Assembly (NCBI RefSeq): GCF_004214815.1
Contig: NZ_CP035926.1
Location: 992,001 to 1,056,000, forward strand
DNA length: 64,000 nt
Source: Aliarcobacter thereius LMG 24486
Lineage (GTDB): Bacteria > Campylobacterota > Campylobacteria > Campylobacterales > Arcobacteraceae
Reading direction: 5' to 3'
The notes below the pieces were generated by a model that saw nothing but the letters and a program-made list of their open reading frames with translations, had not been told where the DNA came from and made no database searches. Made by a program: the position numbers and the translations under genes. How positions within the stretch are numbered: position 1 is the stretch's first letter; each line of letters opens with the position of its first letter. Positions 54,426-63,643 of the stretch are shown here, piece after piece.

Positions 54426-54998
54426 ATGTCATCAAATAGAACTTTAATGAGATTTACAGGAGTTGGTGGACAAGGTGTACTTCTAGCTGGTGAAATTTTT
54501 GCTATTGCAAAAATAAACAATGGTGGTTTTGGTCTTAAAACAGCAACTTATACATCTCAAGTAAGAGGTGGTCCAACTGTTGTTGATATTACTTTACAAG
54601 ATGAAGAGATTATTTATCCTTATGCAAATGATGGAGAGATAGATTTTATGCTATCTGTTGCTCAAATATCTTTTGATTTATTTAAAAAAGGTGTAAAAGA
54701 TGGAGCAACAATAGTTGTAGAACCAAATCTTGTAAGAGCAAGTGATGAAGATAAAAAAAGATGGAATATAGTTGAAATTCCTATTATTACAATTGCAAAA
54801 GAAGAAGTTGGAAATGTTATTACTCAATCAATTCTGGCACTTGCAATTGCAAACTACTTTACAGGAGAAACTATTCCAAAAGAGGTTTTAAGAGAAGCAA
54901 TGCTTTCAAAAATTCCTGCAAAACTTCACGATATGAATAATAAAGCTTATGATTTAGGTTATAAGTATGCTAAAGAAGCAAAAGAAAATAATAAGTAG
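54426..54998 (+). CDS. oorC: 2-Oxoglutarate:acceptor oxidoreductase gamma subunit
   Basis: This 190-residue subunit has RFTGVGGQGVLLAGEIFA, ATYTSQVRGGPTVVDI and MNNKAYDLGYKYA, hallmarks of the pyruvate/ketoisovalerate oxidoreductase gamma family. AAGGAG precedes its ATG. It closes the four-gene operon. Confidence 0.94.
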   Translation: MSSNRTLMRFTGVGGQGVLLAGEIFAIAKINNGGFGLKTATYTSQVRGGPTVVDITLQDEEIIYPYANDGEIDFMLSVAQISFDLFKKGVKDGATIVVEPNLVRASDEDKKRWNIVEIPIITIAKEEVGNVITQSILALAIANYFTGETIPKEVLREAMLSKIPAKLHDMNNKAYDLGYKYAKEAKENNK

Positions 54999-55051
54999 AT
55001 TTTAAATCTGCTTATTTACTAAAAAATATCTCACAATATATAGTTTTATAA

Positions 55052-55210
55052 GACTATTGTAGAAATTCAAATAAAAATAATATTATTTATATAGAAACAG
55101 ATCTTCTTGATGTAAAAAACCAAAAAAGATATAATGCAAAGATTTCTATCCAATCATTTAGAGATAAAGAAACAAAAAAAATGATTTGGTATTTAAGAGA
55201 AGCAAAATAA
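55052..55210 (+). pseudogene. Possible gene remnant after oorC
   Basis: An open stretch of 52 codons ends at TAA 55208-55210 and reads like real protein from about codon 13 (IIYIETDLLDVKNQKRYNAK, then SFRDKETKKMIWYLREAK). It begins right after a stop at 55049 and has no ATG except near its end. It is best read as the 3' relic of a lost gene, or as a chance frame. No family is recognised. Confidence 0.35.
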
Positions 55211-55230
55211 GAGGAATTTCCCTCTTATTT
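55205..55230. terminator. Hairpin between the remnant and the lipoprotein gene
   Basis: AAATAAGAGG and CCTCTTATTT form a perfect 10-bp stem around a 6-nt loop. It overlaps the lipoprotein stop codon and could end transcription from both sides. Confidence 0.55.
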
Positions 55231-55798
55231 ATCTTTTGTTTGGAACAAAATAATCTTTATTTAGTCCTCTTAAAAGGTCCGATTCTAAAACTTCTTTTGC
55301 ATTAAAAGTGATATTATCTTTTCTGTCTTCATTGTGAAGTTCAATATAATATTCTGTAAAGGAATGACTCACATTTCCATAGAAAGTTACTTCTTCTCTT
55401 TGAAATATTATTGAATTACATCCTTTTCTTTTCGTGTTTAAAGTAATAGCCCATTTGAAACTATTTTCTCCCGACTCACAAGCTTCATAAGCATCTTCTA
55501 TTGTCATTACTTTTCTTTCTTTATAATGTTTTATTAATTCATCAGGCACAAGAATACTAAAATGAGTGTATCCATTGTTTATTGTTGTAGTAGCTGCTGC
55601 ACCAAAAGAGTATTTATAATTATTTTTCAAAACTACTCCTCCATTAACTAACCATAGCACTGTAGAATCTTGATCCATAGAAATAAATGCAACTTTTGAT
55701 TCTTCTTTATAATCAATTATTGTTCCATACTTTGCTGTACATCCAGTTAATAAAAACACAAATAGTACAGTAGCCCCTAATAATTTTAAAAGATTCAT
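55229..55798 (-). CDS. Lipoprotein of unknown function
   Basis: This protein of about 189 residues has a clear lipoprotein signal (LGATVLFVFLLTGCTA, Cys about 20). The mature part has KEESKVAFISMDQDSTVLWLVNGG and a strand-rich pattern with two further cysteines (YEACESG, RKGCNS) that may pair. The start at 55798 is chosen because AGGGAAAGAAG lies upstream; 55840 would hide the signal. It has its own strong promoter (55831-55858). No family is recognised. Confidence 0.75.
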   Translation of the reverse strand: MNLLKLLGATVLFVFLLTGCTAKYGTIIDYKEESKVAFISMDQDSTVLWLVNGGVVLKNNYKYSFGAAATTTINNGYTHFSILVPDELIKHYKERKVMTIEDAYEACESGENSFKWAITLNTKRKGCNSIIFQREEVTFYGNVSHSFTEYYIELHNEDRKDNITFNAKEVLESDLLRGLNKDYFVPNKR

Positions 55799-55830
55799 TC
55801 TTCTTTCCCTTTGTATTAAATTTGACAAGA

Positions 55831-55858
55831 AGTATAGCATTTATTGATATTTTGTCAA
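55831..55858 (-). promoter_or_regulatory. Near-consensus sigma-70 promoter of the lipoprotein gene
   Basis: On the minus strand TTGACA (55853-55858) is followed after 16 bases by TGCTATACT, an extended -10 (TATACT at 55831-55836). The start codon is 33 bases further. A full -35 is unusual for this genome, where most promoters show only the -10. A second TTGACAA on the opposite strand (55822-55828) makes an inverted repeat with it. Confidence 0.7.
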
Positions 55859-55950
55859 TATTTACCATATTGTTCATATGAATAAAAGGTAAATAATTAT
55901 GGAAAAATTAAATGAATTACAGCAAATGGTTTGAAAGGAAGCTAAAAAAT

Positions 55951-56266
55951 TAGGTAGATTATAAGCCGTGTTCTGTATTTGATAATAATTTATCTAGATA
56001 TTAAATCACTTTAATATTCATGCGAAGACCAATAAGTGTGAAGCTTAATACCAGGTCTTCTTGCTACAAGTTGGGTTTACATAGCTTAATAGATTGCTCT
56101 AAAAACTGGTAGGCTCTTACCCTACCCTTTCACCATCACCAATAAATTGGCTGTCTTCTCTCTGTTGCACTATCCCTTAGATTACTCTAGCCATCCGTTA
56201 GATGGAACTTTGCTTCACTGTAGCACGGACTTTCCTCTTGAAATCAAGCTATTATCTATCTACCTA
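55951..56266 (-). ncRNA. rnpB: RNase P RNA
   Basis: On the minus strand the transcript opens with a stem strand (taggtagat, 56258-56266) that pairs with atctaccta at 55951-55959, forming P1. Next to it lies GAGGAAAGTCCGTGCT, the conserved P4 5' half, and near the 3' end CAGAACACGGCTTATA, the P4 3' half. ACAGAGAGAAGACAG and GGGTAGGGTAAGAGCC lie between, as in bacterial type A RNase P RNAs. The length is about 316 nt. It supplies the catalytic RNA for tRNA 5' processing. Confidence 0.95.
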
Positions 56267-56273
56267 AGTTTTT

Positions 56274-56279
56274 ATTATA
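56274..56279 (-). promoter_or_regulatory. -10 box of rnpB
   Basis: TATAAT on the minus strand ends eight bases before the P1 stem, placing the RNA 5' end at about 56266. It sits directly after the lolA stop codon (56281-56283). Confidence 0.7.
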
Positions 56280-56280
56280 T

Positions 56281-56811
56281 CTATTTCCTTATTAAATCAT
56301 AATTACTTGGAAGAATAAAAATAAAGATATTATCATTTATATCTTCATCATAAATCGTATTTTCTAATCTTATTTCAATATTATTTTCTAATTCATCTTT
56401 ATACGATATTTTATCTATTTTTTTATTATTTAAAATAATATCATACTCTATATTTTCAATAGTAGTTTTATATAAATTATCTTTTATATGTTTTGCATCA
56501 TTTAATAATTTTAAAATATCAACTTGATTTTCTAAGTTTGTATAGATAGCTTGTTCGAGTTCTGGTTCATCAATTATTACTATTTTTCCATCTACAAAAA
56601 CATTTTTTAATATTGGTTCTTTGTAGCTCCATAAAATTTTACCACTATTTTTTATATATAAATAACCTCTATATTCAATCTTTGTTCCATTTGAAGAATC
56701 TATTGTTTGTATGAAATTTGCCTGTAAAGTTTTCAAGTTTTTTAACTCATTTACAGAAGCTTGTGAAAAGTTTATGATAAATAGCATAATTATTAAAGTT
56801 CTATAAAACAT
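56281..56811 (-). CDS. lolA: Outer-membrane lipoprotein carrier protein
   Basis: LolA ferries lipoproteins through the periplasm to the outer membrane. The 176-residue protein has a signal peptide (FYRTLIIMLFIINFSQAS) and the family core LKTLQANFIQTID, YRGYLYIKNSGKILWSYKEP and VIIDEPELEQAIY. Similarity between LolA proteins is low, but the W.Y..P pattern and length fit. It is divergent from secA, with overlapping promoter boxes, and a LolC/E-type permease gene lies just beyond secA. Confidence 0.87.
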   Translation of the reverse strand: MFYRTLIIMLFIINFSQASVNELKNLKTLQANFIQTIDSSNGTKIEYRGYLYIKNSGKILWSYKEPILKNVFVDGKIVIIDEPELEQAIYTNLENQVDILKLLNDAKHIKDNLYKTTIENIEYDIILNNKKIDKISYKDELENNIEIRLENTIYDEDINDNIFIFILPSNYDLIRK

Positions 56812-56829
56812 TTTTAACCTTTTTTTATA

Positions 56830-56849
56830 TATAATCTAGCTTTATTATA
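56830..56849. promoter_or_regulatory. Face-to-face -10 boxes of lolA and secA
   Basis: TATAAT at 56830-56835 (plus strand) and TATAAT on the minus strand at 56844-56849 are nine bases apart in the 58-base gap between the two start codons. The two promoters probably compete for polymerase. Confidence 0.45.
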
Positions 56850-56869
56850 ACAAAAAGGAACTAAATTAT

Positions 56870-59488
56870 ATGCTAAATGTTTTTTCAAAAGTTTTTGGTA
56901 CAAGAAATGATAGAGTTGTAAAAAACTATAAAAAAAGAGCTCTAAATATCTCTAACTTAGAAGAGTCTTTTAAAAAGCTAAGTGATGATGAGTTAAAAAA
57001 AGAGTGGGAAAAGTTAAAATCTCTTGTTCAAAACGATGAAAAATCTTTGGATGATATTTTAGAAAATGCTTTTGCCATTATTAGAGAAGCTAGTTATAGA
57101 AGCTTAAATATGAGACCATATGATGTACAGCTAATAGGTGCTATGGTTTTAAATCATGGTGATATTGCAGAGATGAAAACAGGAGAAGGAAAAACTCTTG
57201 TTGGAGCAATTGCAGTTTGTTTAAATGCACTTTCAGGTCTTGGAGTTCATGTTGTAACTGTAAATGATTATCTAGCACAAAGAGATGCTATGGAATTAAA
57301 ACCACTATTTGAATTTTTAGGTTTCAAAGTTGGTGCGATTGTTGATAGTATAAAAGATGATGAAGAGAGAAGATTACAATACTCTTTCGATATAACTTAT
57401 GGTACAAACAGCTCTTTTGGATTTGATTTTTTAAGAGACAATATGGTTTATGACTTAAATGAAAAAGTGCAAAGAGGTCATAATTTTGTAATTGTTGATG
57501 AAGTTGACTCAATTTTAATTGATGAAGCTAGAACTCCTTTAATTATTAGTGGTCCAACAAATAATAAAAACCAAAACTATGTAAAAGCAAATGAGATTGC
57601 TTTAAAACTTGAGAGAGGAACTCTAACAGAAGCTAAAAGTCCAGCTGAAAAAGCCATTACAACAGGTGATTTTATAGTAGATGAGAAAAACAGAGCTGTT
57701 AGTTTAACTGAAGCTGGTCACATAAGAGCAGAAGAGCTTTTTGGTGTTGGAAATTTATACTCTATTGAAAATGCTATGCTTTCTCACTCACTTGATCAAG
57801 CATTAAAAGCAAACTATATTTTTGTAAAAGATGTTGATTATGTTGTAAAAGATGATCAAATTATAATTGTTGATGAATTTACAGGAAGATTAAGTGAAGG
57901 TAGAAGATTTAGTGAAGGTCTTCATCAAGCTCTTGAAGCTAAAGAGAAAGTTGCTATTCAAGATGAGAGCCAAACTTTAGCAGATACAACTTATCAAAAT
58001 TATTTTAGAATGTATAAAAAACTTTCAGGAATGACAGGAACAGCACAAACAGAAGCGACTGAATTTGCACAAATTTATAATCTTGATGTTGTTTCTATTC
58101 CTACAAATGTTCCAATTAAAAGAATTGATAAAAGCGATTTAATCTACAAAACTGAAAGAGAGAAATTTGAAGCAGTTTGTGAAAAGATAAAATATTATCA
58201 TGAAAAAGGACAACCTGTTCTTGTGGGAACTGCAAGTATCGAAAAAAGTGAAAAGCTACATACTATTTTAGCTAATAAAAAGATCCCTCATACAGTTTTA
58301 AATGCAAAACAACACGAAAAAGAGGGAAAAATTATTGCTGATGCTGGACAAAAAGGTGCAGTTACAATTGCAACAAATATGGCAGGACGTGGAGTTGATA
58401 TTAAACTTACAGAAGAAATTTTAGCTCTTGGTGGTTTAGCTATTATTGGAACTGAAAGACATGAAAGTAGAAGAATTGACAATCAGTTAAGAGGAAGAAG
58501 TGGAAGACAAGGAGATGTTGGAGAATCTCAATTCTATCTATCTTTAGAAGATAATCTTCTAAGAATTTTTGGAAGTGATAAAATTCGTTCTATTATGGAA
58601 AGACTTGGTATTAAAGAAGGTGAATTTATAGAATCAAGAATGGTTACAAGAGCTGTTGAAAATGCACAAAAGAAAGTTGAATCTATGCATTTTGAAAGTA
58701 GAAAACACCTTTTAGAATATGATGATGTTGCAAATGAACAAAGAAAAGTAATATACAAATTCAGAAATGAACTTTTAAGAGAAGATTATGATATTACAAG
58801 TAAAATCACTGAAAATAGAGAAGATTATGTAAACTATATTCTTCAAGAAGCAAATATATTTGAAAATATATCTTCAGAAGATTTTGATTATGATTTTTTA
58901 CTTGCAAATTTAAAAGAAGACCTTCATATCATTTTAAGTAAAGAAAATATAGAAAGCGAAGATTATATATCTTTAAAATCAAATATGCTTGAAATTTTGA
59001 ATAAAGTATATAATGAAAAAATGAGTATTGCAGATGAAAAGCAAAGAAGTGAAATAGAAAGAATCTTATATCTTCAAATTTTAGATAAAGCATATAGAGA
59101 GCATTTATATGCAATGGATACTTTAAAAACTGGAATTGGACTTAGAGGATACAACCAAAAAGATCCACTTGTTGAGTATAAAAAAGAGTCTTATAATATG
59201 TTTGTTGATTTAGTTTCAAACATAAAAATTGAAATAATTAAGATTTTATTTACTATTCAATTACAAAGCAAAGAAGATGCACAAAAAGAGAAAGAAGCAA
59301 TTGAAAGAATGAAAGCTTCTATGGAAAAAGCAAATAGTAATCAAACTACAAATCTAGCACAAGAAGCAGTTAGAACAAGTGATAAAAAGATTGCTAGAAA
59401 TGAACCTTGTCCTTGTGGAAGTGGTTTAAAATACAAACAATGTTGTGGGAAAAGTGGTCCTAAAAGAGGATTAGTAGTAGGAAACTAA
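56870..59488 (+). CDS. secA: Preprotein translocase ATPase SecA
   Basis: SecA drives protein export through SecYEG. The 872-residue protein has [29 protein letters not shown] (Walker A at MKTGEGKT), [49 protein letters not shown] (core [11 protein letters not shown]), and the C-terminal zinc tail [14 protein letters not shown]. All domains are present. It is two bases from the LolC/E-type permease gene. Confidence 0.96.
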   Translation: MLNVFSKVFGTRNDRVVKNYKKRALNISNLEESFKKLSDDELKKEWEKLKSLVQNDEKSLDDILENAFAIIREASYRSLNMRPYDVQLIGAMVLNHGDIAEMKTGEGKTLVGAIAVCLNALSGLGVHVVTVNDYLAQRDAMELKPLFEFLGFKVGAIVDSIKDDEERRLQYSFDITYGTNSSFGFDFLRDNMVYDLNEKVQRGHNFVIVDEVDSILIDEARTPLIISGPTNNKNQNYVKANEIALKLERGTLTEAKSPAEKAITTGDFIVDEKNRAVSLTEAGHIRAEELFGVGNLYSIENAMLSHSLDQALKANYIFVKDVDYVVKDDQIIIVDEFTGRLSEGRRFSEGLHQALEAKEKVAIQDESQTLADTTYQNYFRMYKKLSGMTGTAQTEATEFAQIYNLDVVSIPTNVPIKRIDKSDLIYKTEREKFEAVCEKIKYYHEKGQPVLVGTASIEKSEKLHTILANKKIPHTVLNAKQHEKEGKIIADAGQKGAVTIATNMAGRGVDIKLTEEILALGGLAIIGTERHESRRIDNQLRGRSGRQGDVGESQFYLSLEDNLLRIFGSDKIRSIMERLGIKEGEFIESRMVTRAVENAQKKVESMHFESRKHLLEYDDVANEQRKVIYKFRNELLREDYDITSKITENREDYVNYILQEANIFENISSEDFDYDFLLANLKEDLHIILSKENIESEDYISLKSNMLEILNKVYNEKMSIADEKQRSEIERILYLQILDKAYREHLYAMDTLKTGIGLRGYNQKDPLVEYKKESYNMFVDLVSNIKIEIIKILFTIQLQSKEDAQKEKEAIERMKASMEKANSNQTTNLAQEAVRTSDKKIARNEPCPCGSGLKYKQCCGKSGPKRGLVVGN

Positions 59489-59489
59489 T

Positions 59490-60698
59490 TTGAATAAAAA
59501 ACTTATAAACTTTATTGTAAGAAAATATCTTAAATTTGATAAAAAAAATCCATTTATATCAATAAGTGCTATTTTGGCATTTTTTGGTGTTGCTATTGGT
59601 GTTATGGTACTTATTTTATCAATGGCAATTATGAATGGAACATCAAAAGAGTTTGAAAAAAAACTTTTTACAATGAATTATCCACTTACAATTTATGGTA
59701 AAACCTCAAATGCTGTTGATAAAAATCTATTAATATCTTTACAAAAAGAGTTTAAAGATTTAAAGTTTTCACCATTTATTTCAACACAAGCTATCGTTCA
59801 AAGTAGTGATAATATAAGCGGTGGAGTTGTTTTTGGAGTTGATGCAAATTTAGAAAAGGAGATTAATCCTATTTATAAAGATGCATTAAAAGATTTGAAT
59901 CCCAATAAATATGATTTAATCACAGGTATTGGAATAAAAGATAAGTTATATCTATTTGAAGATAGTAAAGTCACTATGTATTTTACAGAATTAAACGCAG
60001 CTGGTTTTTCAATGATGCCAAAAATGAAAAGATTTGAATATATTAGCTCTTTTAGTTCAGGATTAAGTGCTTATGATAAAGCTTATATGTACACATCAAT
60101 TGAAGCTTTACAAACACTATTAAACAAAGATAAAAATATTTATGATGGTATTCATATTTATTCAAATGATGCTTTTAAAGATATAGAAAAAATAAAGAAT
60201 TTTTTAGGACATTTTAGTGATGCGGGAGTTGTTGGTTGGTGGCAACAAAATGGTAATTTCTTTGCAGCAATGAAAATGGAAAAAACAGCACTTTTTATAG
60301 TTTTAATGCTAATTATACTTGTAGCTTCACTAAATATTATATCTTCTTTATTAATGACTGTTATGAGCAGAAGAAAAGAGATAGCATTACTTTTATCAAT
60401 GGGTGCTAGTTCTAAAGAGATTAAATCTATTTTCTTAAGAGTTGGAATTTCTATTGGTTTTGGTGGTATTATTTTAGGTATTATTTTGGGATTTATTGGT
60501 TATTTCTTACTTAATACTTTTGATATAGTTTCTCTTCCAGCTGATGTTTATGGAAGTGCAAAACTACCTTTGGATTTAGCTATGAGTGATTTTATTTCAA
60601 TTATTGTTGGAGCTATTATAATAGTATTTTTATCTTCATATTATCCAGCAAAAAAAGCTACAAATATTGATGTTATTGATGTATTAAGAAATGAGTAA
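59490..60698 (+). CDS. LolC/LolE-type lipoprotein-releasing ABC permease
   Basis: This 402-residue inner-membrane protein has an early ISAILAFFGVAIGVMVLILSMAIMNG helix (about 24-48), a periplasmic domain, and a C-terminal FtsX-like set of three helices with SLLMTVMSRRKEIALLLSMGAS and the closing YYPAKKATNIDVIDVLRNE. This is the LolC/E layout. It should extract lipoproteins for LolA, encoded nearby. The start is TTG at 59490. The LolD ATPase is not in the window. Confidence 0.9.
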   Translation: MNKKLINFIVRKYLKFDKKNPFISISAILAFFGVAIGVMVLILSMAIMNGTSKEFEKKLFTMNYPLTIYGKTSNAVDKNLLISLQKEFKDLKFSPFISTQAIVQSSDNISGGVVFGVDANLEKEINPIYKDALKDLNPNKYDLITGIGIKDKLYLFEDSKVTMYFTELNAAGFSMMPKMKRFEYISSFSSGLSAYDKAYMYTSIEALQTLLNKDKNIYDGIHIYSNDAFKDIEKIKNFLGHFSDAGVVGWWQQNGNFFAAMKMEKTALFIVLMLIILVASLNIISSLLMTVMSRRKEIALLLSMGASSKEIKSIFLRVGISIGFGGIILGIILGFIGYFLLNTFDIVSLPADVYGSAKLPLDLAMSDFISIIVGAIIIVFLSSYYPAKKATNIDVIDVLRNE

Positions 60699-60718
60699 AA
60701 TTACTCTTTCTTAATTTT

Positions 60719-63643
60719 TTAATTCTCTTCACTACTATTTTTTATAAAGTTATTAAAGATATCAATAGGTGCTGTTATAGTTCTTTTTAATATATTCACA
60801 GGAGCACTTAAACTATCTCCTAAAAGATTTGATTCTATTTTTGGATCTTTTATATCTCCACTTACTTTTATTCTACTATCAACTCTTCTATCTTCACCTA
60901 ATAAAATATAGTTTACAATTGGCAATACATTTACAACATTTGTATATGTTTTCATAAAAATTAGATTTAAATCAGCATATATATTATTGTTATTCAAATT
61001 TACATAAGCATTTCCTTCAAGATCCATTCCATTTCCAATTAAGTTTATATCATTTAAGTACAGAACATTCATATTATCACTATATAAAAGTTTAATACTT
61101 CCTTTTTCAATCTCATAATGACCAATATCATCTATATTTAAAGCAGCTGGAATAGCAAAAAGAGGATTAATAAGAGCAGGAGAAGTTTGTATGAAAAATA
61201 ATATATTGTTTATTGTTGATAACTCTTTTACTTTTGTATCTTTTATAAATAGTTGCCCTTTTAGATTTTTCATTGTTCCATTTGCATAGAAATCTAAATA
61301 ACCACCATCAATTGCCTCTTTATTTGATAAATTATTTACAAATTTGCTACTAGCTTTTGATAAATAAATGTCAAAATATTTTTTATCATTTTCACTATAT
61401 GTAAATTTTGTTTCATCATCTTCTATATATATAAACTTTCTATTTTCAGTGATATTTGCATTATATTTTGAAGCTCTTAATTTATGTTCATTATTTAATA
61501 CAACAGTTGTATTTTCACCACTTAAATTTAATTTAATATCCCACTTACTTGATGCTTTTTTTGCTTTATTATCATCTTTTGGAAGAGTATAATAAATCTC
61601 ATAATCTTTTGTAAATAAAGTATAATTATTTCCATCAATTTTAGCCTTCAAATCGCCATTTTTTGTCTCTATTTTTACTTTATTATTTATATAACTTCCA
61701 GTTAAATCAAGATATCTAATCTCTTTATTATCTTTTTTTATTACAACTGGTACTTTTTTAGGAATTCTAGCATTTGCATTAAAGTATATATTTGATTCTT
61801 CATCAAAATTTACATCTGCTTCCTTTAATCTAATCTTTGTTCCAAAAAGATCTAAAATAGAGTTATTAAGTTCAACTCTAAGATTTTTAGGAAGTTCTGT
61901 CTCTTTTTTTTCTTCACTATTTACAATAGTAACTTCATATTTATCTAAAAATATATTTATTGTATCATCTACTTTTAATTTTAAACTATCGTCTAAAGTT
62001 GATATATTCACAATATTATTTTTAATATCTCCATATATATCTAGTGAATTTACTATTTTCCCATCTCTTTTTATAGGAAGTTCAAGCCCACTAACTGTTG
62101 CATATAGAGTAATATTATTTTCATCATAAATAATTAGATAAATTTCTCCATCTTTTATAGAATTAGCCTGTAAAAGATTTGAATGTGGATAGATTTTCTT
62201 TAAATCTTTTATATAGATATTTAATTTTGTATCATAACTTATATCTATATTTAAATCATCTAAAGAGATAGAAGTACTATTTTGAAAATCCATATTTATC
62301 TTACTTTTTTGATTTTTTAGATCTATTATTGAATCATTTCCACTTTTTAAATAAACTCTTTTTATATCTACATTTCCATTTACTTTTAAAGTTGATAAAT
62401 CAAATTTCATATCTCCATTTGCTTCAATCATATCTTGAAAAATAAAATTCGCATTTTTTATATTTAATTCACTATTGTTTAAAAAAAGTTCTGCTTTTTT
62501 AGAATCAAATACAAAATTACCAATTGCTATTGAAGAAGGTTCTATAATAAACTCTCCTTTTGTTTGCATTGCTTTATCACTACTATATGGAATTGTTAAA
62601 AAAACTTTAGCTTCTGTTTTTCCTTTAGTTTGTTCAAGTGGAATATCAACTCCATATGAAGATAAAATTTTAATTATATCTTTGTCTAAAGCACTTTTAG
62701 TCTCAATATTTATTAAAACTTCTCCTCTTTCACTATCTGAAATTTGATTAATTTTTACAAAACTATTTTTTAACTCTTTATTTTTAAAGAATGCATCTTC
62801 TAAATCTATTTTTAAAGAGTTATCTTCAAATTTTATTTTTAACTCTCTTGATTTAATTTTTTCAATATCTTTTTGAAACTCAATCTCTGCATTTTTAATA
62901 CTTGCATGACCTTCTAGTGAACTTAAATCCAAAGTATAATTATTAAGATCAAATTCTCCATAAAATCCTTCTAATCTCATCTCACCTTTTATATTGTCAT
63001 ATATCCAAGTTTCAGCTATTTCAGGGAGGTTTAGACTCTTTTTTAAAAAGTGTAAATTGTCAAATGTTTCACTACTTATAAAAAATTTCATTAAGTTGTT
63101 TTTAAAACCAATATTTGATGATAATATTAAATTCTCATAATATATTTTTCCAATATAATTTATCTCTGAATTAAAATAATCTAACTTTGCTCGTCCAGAA
63201 GCTTTTATTTTAAAATCTTTTAAATATAGCTCTTCTATATCTAAAAATATTTGATTATAGTTTCCACTTAACTTTGCATCTATTGATACAAATTTATTTT
63301 CTAATTCAATTTTTCCATCTTTTATAAATATTTTAAAATTATTTTCATTTATAGATAGGTTTTTTATATCAATTTCTTCAAATAGTCTTAAAACTTTTGG
63401 AAGTATTGTTAAGTCATTTTTTGATGCTTCAACAGAATCTTCTACTTCACTTTGTATATATTTATATTCAATATTGTCAACTCTCAAAATCAACTTTTTA
63501 TCTAGTTTAATATAGAATTGTGAAATTTTAATACCAAATAAAGAGAAAGAGTCTATTTTGATACCCATAAACAAAAGTATAAACATTAATAAAAATGGAA
63601 AAACTATAAATAAGAAGGATGCTCTTTTAATATTTATTAACAC
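60719..63643 (-). CDS. Large AsmA/YhdP-like inner-membrane protein
   Basis: This 974-residue protein has one N-terminal helix (about 8-28) and a long periplasmic region of repeated beta strands. It contains KVNGNVDIKRVYLKSGN, a C-terminal GTMKNLKGQLFIKDTKVKELSTI and YEIEKGSIKLLYSDNMNVLYLNDINLIGNGMDLEG (core DINLIGNGMDLEG), typical of the AsmA-like C-terminal domain. Relatives (YhdP, TamB) carry phospholipid to the outer membrane. The start is GTG at 63643 with AAGGA ten bases upstream. Its 5' end may overlap that of mltG. Confidence 0.8.
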   Translation of the reverse strand: MLINIKRASFLFIVFPFLLMFILLFMGIKIDSFSLFGIKISQFYIKLDKKLILRVDNIEYKYIQSEVEDSVEASKNDLTILPKVLRLFEEIDIKNLSINENNFKIFIKDGKIELENKFVSIDAKLSGNYNQIFLDIEELYLKDFKIKASGRAKLDYFNSEINYIGKIYYENLILSSNIGFKNNLMKFFISSETFDNLHFLKKSLNLPEIAETWIYDNIKGEMRLEGFYGEFDLNNYTLDLSSLEGHASIKNAEIEFQKDIEKIKSRELKIKFEDNSLKIDLEDAFFKNKELKNSFVKINQISDSERGEVLINIETKSALDKDIIKILSSYGVDIPLEQTKGKTEAKVFLTIPYSSDKAMQTKGEFIIEPSSIAIGNFVFDSKKAELFLNNSELNIKNANFIFQDMIEANGDMKFDLSTLKVNGNVDIKRVYLKSGNDSIIDLKNQKSKINMDFQNSTSISLDDLNIDISYDTKLNIYIKDLKKIYPHSNLLQANSIKDGEIYLIIYDENNITLYATVSGLELPIKRDGKIVNSLDIYGDIKNNIVNISTLDDSLKLKVDDTINIFLDKYEVTIVNSEEKKETELPKNLRVELNNSILDLFGTKIRLKEADVNFDEESNIYFNANARIPKKVPVVIKKDNKEIRYLDLTGSYINNKVKIETKNGDLKAKIDGNNYTLFTKDYEIYYTLPKDDNKAKKASSKWDIKLNLSGENTTVVLNNEHKLRASKYNANITENRKFIYIEDDETKFTYSENDKKYFDIYLSKASSKFVNNLSNKEAIDGGYLDFYANGTMKNLKGQLFIKDTKVKELSTINNILFFIQTSPALINPLFAIPAALNIDDIGHYEIEKGSIKLLYSDNMNVLYLNDINLIGNGMDLEGNAYVNLNNNNIYADLNLIFMKTYTNVVNVLPIVNYILLGEDRRVDSRIKVSGDIKDPKIESNLLGDSLSAPVNILKRTITAPIDIFNNFIKNSSEEN

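Noticed and set aside
55899-55934. Short ATG frame (11 codons to TGA, then open for nine more) ending in the rnpB 3' end
   Set aside because: Too short to support as a gene, and it runs into RNase P RNA. Reading TGA as tryptophan would need a recoding not seen elsewhere in the window.
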